The position numbers were made by a program, and so were the translations under genes. This document shows, piece after piece, positions 1-6,105 of a stretch of 6,524 nt of DNA (position 1 is the stretch's first letter; each line of letters begins with the position of its first letter). The notes beneath the pieces were generated by a model that saw only the letters and a program-made list of their open reading frames with translations, searched no databases and was not told the DNA's origin. The stretch is from Eudoraea sp. (GTDB lineage: Bacteria; Bacteroidota; Bacteroidia; Flavobacteriales; Flavobacteriaceae): positions 1 to 6,524 of the forward strand of contig JAHEBI010000149.1 in assembly GCA_024642325.1 (NCBI GenBank). Reading direction: 5' to 3'.

Positions 1-1305
1 CATCCAGTACATAGGTATAATTTCATTTACTGTCTCCAGGAAGTTACCGTAAACCAGGGATCCGTCCGGGTTAAACTCTTTCCACATTAAAGCTTGGGTA
101 AAACCCGCCACATACATTGGTAATGCATATAATATGATCCCTAAAGTTCCGATCCAAAAGTGGAAATTAGCCAAAGGGGTAGAATGCAATCTGGTTTTAA
201 ACATTTTAGGTATCAGCCAGTAGATCATTCCAAAAGTCAGAAAACCATTCCAGGCAAGGGCGCCAACATGTACATGCGCAATAATCCAATCGCTAAAATG
301 GGCAATGGCATTTACATTTTTCAGGGATAGCATTGGGCCTTCAAACGTTGCCATACCATATCCCGTAATTGCAACTACCATAAATTTTAGCGTTGGGTCT
401 GTGCGTACTTTATCCCATGCACCTCTTAGCGTCAACAGCCCATTTATCATCCCACCCCAGGATGGGGCAATTAACATAACTGAAAATGCCACACCTAAAT
501 TTTGCGCCCAGTCAGGCAAGGCTGAATATAGTAAATGGTGAGGGCCGGCCCATATATATATAAAAATCAGTGACCAGAAATGTACTATAGATAATCTGTA
601 TGAGTATACCGGCCTGTTAGCAGCCTTGGGAACAAAATAATACATAAGCCCCAAAAAAGGAGTGGTTAGGAAAAAGGCAACGGCGTTATGTCCGTACCAC
701 CACTGTACAAGAGCATCCTGAACCCCCGCATATACCGAATAGCTTTTGAAAGCGCTGACCGGCAATTCCAGGCTATTGAAGATATGAAGTACGGCAACTG
801 TCACAAAGGTGGCCAAATAGAACCATATGGCAACATAGAGGTGACGCTGTCTTCGTTTAAGCATTGTTCCAATCAGGTTCCATCCAAATGCAACCCATAC
901 CAGGGCAATAGCAATATCTATTGGCCATTCCAGCTCGGCATATTCTTTAGAAGTACTGATTCCGAGAGGAAGTGTGATTGCAGCAGCAACAATTATTGTC
1001 TGCCAGCCCCAGAAGTTAAAATTACTTAGGAAGTCACTAAACATTCGTGCTTTGAGTAAGCGCTGGGTGGAATAATATATTCCGGCAAAGATTGCGTTTC
1101 CTACAAATGCAAATATTACTGCATTGGTGTGTAATGGACGAAGTCTTCCAAAACTAAGAAATGATATCCCATCGGTTATATTTGGGAACAGAAACATAAA
1201 TGCTAGTAATAAGCCTACCAGCATACCAATAATTCCCCAAAACAAGGTTGCATAAAGGAATTTTTTTACGATTTTGTTATCGTAATAGAACTGTTGTATT
1301 TCCAT
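1..1305 (-). CDS. ccoN: cbb3-type cytochrome c oxidase subunit I (CcoN), C-terminal part outside window
   Basis: Catalytic membrane subunit of the high-affinity cbb3 terminal oxidase, which reduces O2 to water and pumps protons. I translated 435 codons from the ATG at 1305; the frame is open to the left edge, so the 3' end is missing. The core ligands are all present: H59 (RPLHTN, low-spin heme b), H206 (WYGHN) and H256-H257 (AGPHH) for CuB, Y250 six residues before the HH pair (the Tyr that cross-links to a CuB His in this family), and H344 and H346 (AHVHVG) for heme b3 and heme b. The EYAELEWPID segment at 121-130 is also typical of the family. The start lies 2 nt after the ccoS stop (TAATTATG), so translation is probably coupled. 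Flavobacteria often fuse CcoN to CcoO; whether that holds here cannot be seen. Identification is secure. Confidence 0.97.
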   Translation of the reverse strand, partial: MEIQQFYYDNKIVKKFLYATLFWGIIGMLVGLLLAFMFLFPNITDGISFLSFGRLRPLHTNAVIFAFVGNAIFAGIYYSTQRLLKARMFSDFLSNFNFWGWQTIIVAAAITLPLGISTSKEYAELEWPIDIAIALVWVAFGWNLIGTMLKRRQRHLYVAIWFYLATFVTVAVLHIFNSLELPVSAFKSYSVYAGVQDALVQWWYGHNAVAFFLTTPFLGLMYYFVPKAANRPVYSYRLSIVHFWSLIFIYIWAGPHHLLYSALPDWAQNLGVAFSVMLIAPSWGGMINGLLTLRGAWDKVRTDPTLKFMVVAITGYGMATFEGPMLSLKNVNAIAHFSDWIIAHVHVGALAWNGFLTFGMIYWLIPKMFKTRLHSTPLANFHFWIGTLGIILYALPMYVAGFTQALMWKEFNPDGSLVYGNFLETVNEIIPMYWM

Positions 1306-1307
1306 AA

Positions 1308-1526
1308 TTACAATTTTTGCTTTTTATTTAGTTGGATTGATTTTTTGATATTGGGGTCAGAATTATTTATAGTAGTGGATTTTACAAGTTCATCTTCAAA
1401 CAACATCCTTACCGAGGGCGTATACGAATCATCATACTGGCCGCTGCGCACGGAGATGATAAAGGCAGCAAAGAAGACCAGTGCTACTACAATACTAATT
1501 GTAAGCAATATATAAATGACACTCAT
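1308..1526 (-). CDS. ccoS: cbb3 oxidase assembly protein CcoS
   Basis: Small single-span inner-membrane protein of 72 residues, needed in other bacteria for insertion of heme and copper cofactors into cbb3 oxidase. Residues 3-25 form a hydrophobic helix. It is followed by the family signature SGQYDD (28-33) and the acidic stretch RMLFEDE (40-46); the C-terminal tail is polar and lysine-rich. Length and the MSVIYILL start match the family. It sits between ccoI (72-bp gap, with a promoter) and ccoN (2-bp gap). A strong SD-like AGGGAGG (1528-1534) is only 1 nt from the ATG, closer than usual, but no alternative start in frame fits the family N-terminus. The tail after residue 46 is not recognisable. 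Confidence 0.93.
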   Translation of the reverse strand: MSVIYILLTISIVVALVFFAAFIISVRSGQYDDSYTPSVRMLFEDELVKSTTINNSDPNIKKSIQLNKKQKL

Positions 1527-1545
1527 ACCTCCCTGAATTCTGGCG

Positions 1546-1588
1546 TAAAACTACATTTGTTAACAAGTTCAAAAAATGACATATGTCA
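1546..1588 (-). promoter_or_regulatory. Fnr-like operator and promoter upstream of ccoS-ccoN
   Basis: On the minus strand the perfect 12-bp palindrome TGACATATGTCA occupies 1577-1588. TAGTTTTA (1553 down to 1546) matches the Bacteroidota -7 consensus TAnnTTTG except for the last base. The palindrome centre is 36.5 bp from the end of this box, so a start near 1541-1542 would place the operator at about -41.5, the class-II Fnr/Crp activation position. It lies just after the ccoI stop and would give ccoS-ccoN its own oxygen-regulated promoter. The same arrangement occurs before the stress-protein gene. Operator and spacing are read directly; activation by the adjacent regulator is inferred. Confidence 0.72.
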
Positions 1589-1598
1589 GGTTTAATAA

Positions 1599-3980
1599 TT
1601 ATTTCAATTTCTTTCCTATCACATTAGTAGCAAGGGTTGCAAAAGCAACAATACTAATAGAACTCATTGGCATAAGTATAGCAGCAATTACAGGTTCTAA
1701 CTGGCCGGTTACGGCAAAATAGAGGCCAACCAGGTTATACATCAAGGAAAATACAAAGCACAATTTAATAATTTTTATGGCACTTTTTGAGGCTAGAATA
1801 TAATTGTTCAGGTGTTTAAATTTGCTGGCATCCAGAATTCCATCGCAGGCCGGTGAGAAAACGTTTATATTTTCAGAAATAGCGAGACCTACATCGCTCT
1901 GTGCCAGAGCGCCGGCATCATTTAGGCCATCACCCACCATTAACACCTTTTTGTCATTGGCTTGTAACTCCTTAATAAACTCCAGTTTATCTGTTGGTTT
2001 TTGATTAAAATATAAAGGAGTCAACTTCGGTAAAAGCTTTTCAAGTCTGGTTTTTTCACCGGCATTATCGCCTGATAATACGGCTATATCCATATAGCGC
2101 CCCATACTTTTAAATACTTCCGAAACCCCTTCCCTGTAGTTGTTTCGAAAAACAAAACGCCCCTTATAGGAATCATTTGCGCTTATGTGAACAGAAGTGT
2201 TGTTATAATCACTTTGTTGTTGATGTCCCACAAAATCTGCTGACCCAACTTTGACATCGCTTTTGTCCTTAACGCCATATACTCCTTCACCTGTAAATTC
2301 TTTGTAGTCATCAAGGGTTTCTATATTGTGCTCTTTTAACAATGCATAGAGCGATCTGCTTAGCGGATGGTTTGATGCCCGTAAGGTATTTTTGAGCAGC
2401 GACTCCTCCTGAGAGGACAGCTCCATACCTTCATAAGTGATTGAGCTTGATTCCGCAGTAGTTATTGTGCCGGTTTTATCGAAAATAGCGGTATCTATTT
2501 GCGCCAGTTGTTCTATAATTCCACTATCCTTAAGATAGAGTTTCTTACGTCCAAAAATCCGTAACATATTGCCCAGTGTAAATGGAGCTGCAAGTGCAAT
2601 AGCACACGGACAGGCGATGATGAGTACTGCTGTAAAAACATTTAATACTTTACTGCTGTCCTGCACAATCCAAAAAGATGCTGCAATAACAGCAATTGTC
2701 AATACGGCCAGGGTAAAGCGTTTGCCAATGCTGTCTGTTAAAGTCTGAAAAATCGTGGTCTTTTCTTTATGGAAAACAGAATTGCTCCATAATTGCGTAA
2801 GATAACTTTGGGAAACACTTTTCAAAGCTTCCATTTCCATTGCGCCATGACACTGCCTGCCGCCAGCAAAAATGTTATCGCCAGAAATTTTTTGGACTGG
2901 TTCTGATTCTCCGGTTACAAAGCTATAATCTATTTGGGCTTTACTGCTTATCAGAATCCCATCCACCGGAATTAATTCCTCATTCCTTATCAGTAAACGA
3001 TCACCACTTTTTATTTCATAAACCTGCACAGTTTCCTCTTTTCTTTTTTTATTCAATCTGGTAACTGCAATAGGAAAATAGGACTTATAGTCCCTTTCAA
3101 AAGAAAGGAATGAATATGTTTTTTGTTGAAAGAACTTACCCACGAGCAGAAAGAAAATTAAACCCGTAAGGCTGTCGAAGAAGCCCGAACCCAGGGCAAA
3201 AAATATTTCGAAACTACTGCGTAGAAAAAGAACCAGAATACCCAGGGCAATAGGCACGTCAATATTTAAAAGTCCGGAACGCAATCCTTTATATGCGGAG
3301 ATTAAATAATCACTGCCTGCATAAAATACCACTGGTAGTGAAAAAGCAAACATCAACCATCTGAACAGACCTTTGTATTGTTCCAGCCAAAATTCTCCTG
3401 TTTCAAAATATTCCGGAAAAGACAAAAACATAATATTTCCAAAAGCAAAACCGGCGACACCAAGTTTATACAATAGGCTTCTGTCTGTTGTGCTCTTTAC
3501 TTTGTCATAATCGTCAAGAGTTATATTAGGAGCATATCCAATCCTTGCCAACAGCATAGCCAGCTCTTTAAATGTTATATGCTCCTTCTTGAAGGTAATT
3601 CTAACAGTTTTTTTTGGGAAATCTACCTGCGAATGCATAACCCCGGGATGTAATTTGTTTAGATTTTCCAGCATCCAAATACAAGAACTGCAATGTATCC
3701 CGGGAATATAAAGATTTACAATCTGAATAGTTGTATCATCAAATTCGGTTAATCTTTGAGCGATATTTTCGGAATCGAGAAAATCGTATTTTCCTTCAAA
3801 TGCCAGGGGAGTAGTACCAGCACCCGATTGAAGATCATAATAATAGGAGAGATCATTCGTGTCAAAAATCTCATAGACTGTTTTACATCCGTTACAACAG
3901 AAATTTTTGTCGTCAAATACTATCGCTGAAGTGATGCAATCATCACCACAGTGGTAACATTTAGTCATATTCTTAAACAT
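1599..3980 (-). CDS. ccoI: Copper-transporting P1B-type ATPase CcoI/FixI for cbb3 oxidase assembly
   Basis: Inner-membrane Cu(I) export ATPase of 793 residues that supplies copper for CuB of cbb3 oxidase. The N-terminus carries a cysteine-rich metal-binding segment typical of CcoI (C8, C11, C15, C28, C29, C32), then a heavy-metal-associated domain with the C97-x2-C100 pair (GIHCSSC). Four membrane spans lie at roughly 170-285. The actuator loop has TGES at 356-359. The ion-path motif CPC is at 457-459, the phosphorylation site DKTGT at 501-505, the HP motif at 538-539 and the hinge GDGLND at 683-688. The last spans contain YN (748-749) and MSS (772-774), both Cu(I)-ATPase signatures. The ATG at 3980 has an AGGT about 10 nt upstream; M5 (3968) is a possible alternative start. 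First gene of the ccoI-ccoS-ccoN cluster. No missing catalytic residue was seen. Confidence 0.97.
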   Translation of the reverse strand: MFKNMTKCYHCGDDCITSAIVFDDKNFCCNGCKTVYEIFDTNDLSYYYDLQSGAGTTPLAFEGKYDFLDSENIAQRLTEFDDTTIQIVNLYIPGIHCSSCIWMLENLNKLHPGVMHSQVDFPKKTVRITFKKEHITFKELAMLLARIGYAPNITLDDYDKVKSTTDRSLLYKLGVAGFAFGNIMFLSFPEYFETGEFWLEQYKGLFRWLMFAFSLPVVFYAGSDYLISAYKGLRSGLLNIDVPIALGILVLFLRSSFEIFFALGSGFFDSLTGLIFFLLVGKFFQQKTYSFLSFERDYKSYFPIAVTRLNKKRKEETVQVYEIKSGDRLLIRNEELIPVDGILISSKAQIDYSFVTGESEPVQKISGDNIFAGGRQCHGAMEMEALKSVSQSYLTQLWSNSVFHKEKTTIFQTLTDSIGKRFTLAVLTIAVIAASFWIVQDSSKVLNVFTAVLIIACPCAIALAAPFTLGNMLRIFGRKKLYLKDSGIIEQLAQIDTAIFDKTGTITTAESSSITYEGMELSSQEESLLKNTLRASNHPLSRSLYALLKEHNIETLDDYKEFTGEGVYGVKDKSDVKVGSADFVGHQQQSDYNNTSVHISANDSYKGRFVFRNNYREGVSEVFKSMGRYMDIAVLSGDNAGEKTRLEKLLPKLTPLYFNQKPTDKLEFIKELQANDKKVLMVGDGLNDAGALAQSDVGLAISENINVFSPACDGILDASKFKHLNNYILASKSAIKIIKLCFVFSLMYNLVGLYFAVTGQLEPVIAAILMPMSSISIVAFATLATNVIGKKLK

Positions 3981-4029
3981 TTGCTTACTACCTGAATGCG
4001 AAATTGTAGTAATTTACTCAAAATATATA

Positions 4030-4041
4030 TGATAATTGTCA
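4030..4041. promoter_or_regulatory. Fnr-like dyad in the ccoI/regulator divergent spacer
   Basis: TGATAATTGTCA is a dyad of the form TGAY-N4-RTCA, like the sites before ccoS and the stress-protein gene. Its centre (4035.5) is 55.5 bp from the ccoI start, similar to the 56.5 and 62.5 bp seen at the other two genes. At the same 36.5-bp spacing toward ccoI lies CAATTTCG (4006 down to 3999), which matches only 4 of the 6 fixed positions of TAnnTTTG, so a ccoI promoter there would be weak. On the other side the dyad lies where the -33 region of the regulator promoter would be, which suggests repression or autoregulation. The 104-bp spacer 3981-4084 shows nothing else clear. Confidence 0.55.
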
Positions 4042-4050
4042 CCTTTTCGA

Positions 4051-4058
4051 TAATTTTG
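4051..4058 (+). promoter_or_regulatory. Probable -7 promoter element of the Crp/Fnr regulator gene
   Basis: TAATTTTG matches the Bacteroidota -7 consensus TAnnTTTG at every fixed position. It lies 26 bp before the regulator ATG, giving an expected transcript start near 4062-4064 and a short A-rich leader. No good -33 TTTG was found at the usual distance; the Fnr-like dyad at 4030-4041 occupies that region. Confidence 0.5.
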
Positions 4059-4084
4059 GAACACATAAGTATAAAGAAAAATTA

Positions 4085-4780
4085 ATGGGTTCTGATAACA
4101 GGTGCGAGAATTGTATAATACGTCAATTTAATTCCTTGCGTGCCATGAGTAAGGAAGAATTAAAGCAGGTTTCGGATTCGAAAACTACAAAAACCATTAA
4201 AAAGGGCGAGGCAATTTTTGAAGAAGGGGAAAAATTAAATGGGGTATTTTGTGTACGGGACGGAGTTTCTAAACTTTCCAAATTAAGCTCCAACGGAAAA
4301 GATCAAATAGTGAAATTAGCCACAAAAGGTGAAGTTATGGGTCAGCGTTCCGTTATTGCAGAAGAGACTTCAAATTTAAGTGCGGTGGCTGTAAACGACA
4401 TGGAACTTTGTTTTATTCCGAAAGAAATAATTGTCAATACCTTGCACAAGAATCCTGATTTTGCATTTGAAGTACTCCGTCTTATGGCGCATGATTTAAA
4501 GGAGGCAGATGATGTAATTGTAAATATTTCGCAGAAAACTGTAAAACAGCGTATTGCAGAAGCATTCCTCTATCTTAAAGCTAACTATGGGGAGGACGCG
4601 GACGGATATTTAATTCTTACACTTTCAAGGGAGGATATTGCTAATGTTGTGGGCACCGCAACAGAATCCTGTATTCGCATAATTTCGGAATTTAAGAAAA
4701 AAGGTTTGTTAAAGAGTTCGGGTAAGAAACTTGGTATTTTGGATGAAAAGACATTAAGGGAACTTGCAGAAGGATTCTAG
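4085..4780 (+). CDS. Crp/Fnr-family transcriptional regulator, Fnr-like
   Basis: Cytoplasmic DNA-binding regulator of 231 residues with the family layout: a short N-terminal cysteine motif (C7-x2-C10), a cyclic-nucleotide-binding-like beta-barrel (about 23-112, with GEAIFEEGE at 41-49), a long dimerisation helix (about 125-150), and a C-terminal winged helix-turn-helix (about 155-221). The recognition helix TATESCIRII keeps the E194...R198 pair equivalent to E209 and R213 of E. coli FNR, which contact TGA half-sites. C7, C10 and C109 (LCFIP) align with FNR C20, C23 and C122. FNR C29 aligns with N16, and an extra cysteine, C56, sits where FNR has Ala. It therefore probably senses oxygen or redox state, but a standard FNR cluster is not certain. 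Divergent from ccoI and upstream of a stress protein. There is no SD; the leader is A-rich. The start is supported by CENC lying close behind it. Confidence 0.9.
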   Translation: MGSDNRCENCIIRQFNSLRAMSKEELKQVSDSKTTKTIKKGEAIFEEGEKLNGVFCVRDGVSKLSKLSSNGKDQIVKLATKGEVMGQRSVIAEETSNLSAVAVNDMELCFIPKEIIVNTLHKNPDFAFEVLRLMAHDLKEADDVIVNISQKTVKQRIAEAFLYLKANYGEDADGYLILTLSREDIANVVGTATESCIRIISEFKKKGLLKSSGKKLGILDEKTLRELAEGF

Positions 4781-4850
4781 AAAAACCACAATTATAAGTT
4801 GGCTAAATATATACAGATACTTATCACAGCTTTTCAGGGATTTTAAAACC

Positions 4851-4893
4851 TGACATATATCATTGTTTACACCTAATCACAGGTTTATTTTTA
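4851..4893 (+). promoter_or_regulatory. Fnr-like operator and promoter upstream of the universal stress protein gene
   Basis: The dyad TGACATATATCA (4851-4862) differs from the ccoS operator by one base. TATTTTTA (4886-4893) is a TAnnTTTG-like -7 box ending 36.5 bp from the dyad centre, exactly as at ccoS. A TTG at 4863-4865 lies 20 bp before the box and could be the -33 element. The expected transcript start is near 4898, about 20 nt before the ATG at 4919. The rest of the 138-bp gap 4781-4918 shows no gene or convincing terminator. Confidence 0.72.
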
Positions 4894-4918
4894 CACCGTT
4901 GTTACTTTATATAGGTGT

Positions 4919-5761
4919 ATGAAAAATATATTAATACCAACAGATTTTTCCGAAAATTCTTTGAATGCTACCAAGTATGCGGTGGAATTTTTTAAAGATG
5001 AAGAATGTGTTTTTCACCTTTTAAATACATACACCCCTGCCATTGTACACAGTCGTTTTATGGCTGCCACGATTCATGGAGGCATGTTGGAAGATAATGT
5101 CCGATCCGATTCTGAACGGGGATTGGAAGATTTGCTGAATCAAATTAATAATTATCATAAATATCCAAAGCACAGCTTTAACAGCGTTTCTTCCTTTAAC
5201 CTGCTTACTGAAGAAATCAAAGAACTTGTAGCGTCAGAAAATATTGATTTTATCGTAACAGGCACAAAAGGAGCATCTGGCTTCGAGGAAGTTTTTTTAG
5301 GGAGCAATACGGTAAGAATCATTAAGGCAATAAGAGAATGTCCTATCCTGGTTATTCCTGAAGATTTTGACTATGTCAGGCCTGCTGAAATAGGTTTCCC
5401 AACAGATTTTAAAAGAAATTTTAGCCTGGAAATTTTTGAGCCTGTACTAAAGCTGGCAGATAAATTTGGTTCCACGATTCATATAATGCATATAAATGAG
5501 GAAGAACAATTAAAAAAGTATCAGGAATCTAATAAGAATATCCTGCTGGAATACGTGTCTTCCGTTTCACACAAGTTTCATACAATGCCATATTTTGCCA
5601 GTAAATCAGACGTAATTGAATTCTTTATAAATGAATTTGGGATACAAATGCTGGCTCTCGTGAATTACCGACATGGATTTTTGGAAGAATTGGTTAGAGA
5701 ACCGGTTGTAAAAAGAATAGCATTTCATACCAGCATACCACTTCTGGTATTGCCGGACTAG
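4919..5761 (+). CDS. Tandem-domain universal stress protein (UspA family)
   Basis: Soluble cytoplasmic protein of 280 residues made of two Usp folds. The first (about 1-148) starts with the classic strand MKNILIPTDFSENS and carries the ATP-binding motif G115-x2-G118-x9-G128-S129, followed by the terminal strand CPILVIPE. The second (about 156-280) begins AEIGFPTDF and ends SIPLLVLPD, but lacks the glycine motif: the corresponding region reads NYRHGFLEELVREPVV. It is therefore a degenerate, probably non-nucleotide-binding half. Stress proteins of this type are common beside Fnr-like regulators and cbb3 genes in flavobacteria, and the upstream Fnr-like promoter supports induction at low oxygen. 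Its exact role is unknown. The start is supported by the family N-terminus; AGGTG lies 1 nt from the ATG. The convergent gap 5762-5819 holds only a weak 4-bp stem. Confidence 0.92.
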   Translation: MKNILIPTDFSENSLNATKYAVEFFKDEECVFHLLNTYTPAIVHSRFMAATIHGGMLEDNVRSDSERGLEDLLNQINNYHKYPKHSFNSVSSFNLLTEEIKELVASENIDFIVTGTKGASGFEEVFLGSNTVRIIKAIRECPILVIPEDFDYVRPAEIGFPTDFKRNFSLEIFEPVLKLADKFGSTIHIMHINEEEQLKKYQESNKNILLEYVSSVSHKFHTMPYFASKSDVIEFFINEFGIQMLALVNYRHGFLEELVREPVVKRIAFHTSIPLLVLPD

Positions 5762-5819
5762 CTCCTTTATTTGGGAGAAGCATTCCTTCATCACCAGAGC
5801 ACCTGAACCAGTGTGTCCT

Positions 5820-6038
5820 TTACTTTCCAATTGGATAATCCTCATAAAAGTCTTCAAAGGTTTTTAAGGTCTTATAATTGTCAGTCAGAACTTTATAAAC
5901 CATATAAACTATCATTAACTGACCGAGAACGGTTATGTAAAAAACCCAGCTGAAAGAAAAATTCATAGTAGCCATTACAGTTACCAATATTAATACAATG
6001 GTGGTTGCCCCAACCCAAAACATAGCGGAAGATTTCAT
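5820..6038 (-). CDS. Small two-helix membrane protein, function unknown
   Basis: A 72-residue protein with two predicted membrane helices (about 7-25 and 30-50), a short polar turn between them, and an acidic, aromatic C-terminal tail (FEDFYEDYPIG, 61-71). It resembles small conserved hypothetical membrane proteins I know from flavobacteria, but I recognise no functional motif. The coding case rests on the clear hydrophobic pattern, the clean ATG start after an A/T-rich leader, and its snug fit between neighbouring genes. TAACTTTA (6055 down to 6048) could be its -7 box. It is convergent with the stress-protein gene and follows the partial gene at 6106-6524 in the same orientation after a 67-bp gap. 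It could be co-transcribed with that gene. Confidence 0.75.
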   Translation of the reverse strand: MKSSAMFWVGATTIVLILVTVMATMNFSFSWVFYITVLGQLMIVYMVYKVLTDNYKTLKTFEDFYEDYPIGK

Positions 6039-6105
6039 TTTTTATTTTAAAGTTATTTAAAAACAGAAAATGAACGTGTTAATACAATGATAAATGCACA
6101 AAATA

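Noticed and set aside
305..1029. Plus-strand open frames of 78 and 113 codons
   Set aside because: They lie antisense inside ccoN, whose minus-strand translation has all family motifs.
1294..1515. Plus-strand 73-codon frame
   Set aside because: It is antisense to ccoS, which has the family signature and correct neighbours.
1804..3064. Two short plus-strand frames within ccoI
   Set aside because: They are antisense to the conserved ATPase and show no recognisable protein pattern.
4892..4919. Inverted repeat TACACC / GGTGTA that could fold over the stress-protein start codon
   Set aside because: The left arm lies at or before the predicted transcript start near 4898, so it is probably not in the mRNA.
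5762..5777. Possible bidirectional terminator after the stress-protein gene (CTCC...GGAG)
   Set aside because: The stem is only 4 bp and no T-run follows.
5606..5857. Minus-strand 83-codon frame
   Set aside because: It overlaps the 3' end of the stress-protein gene, whose family fit is clear, and runs into the small membrane-protein gene.
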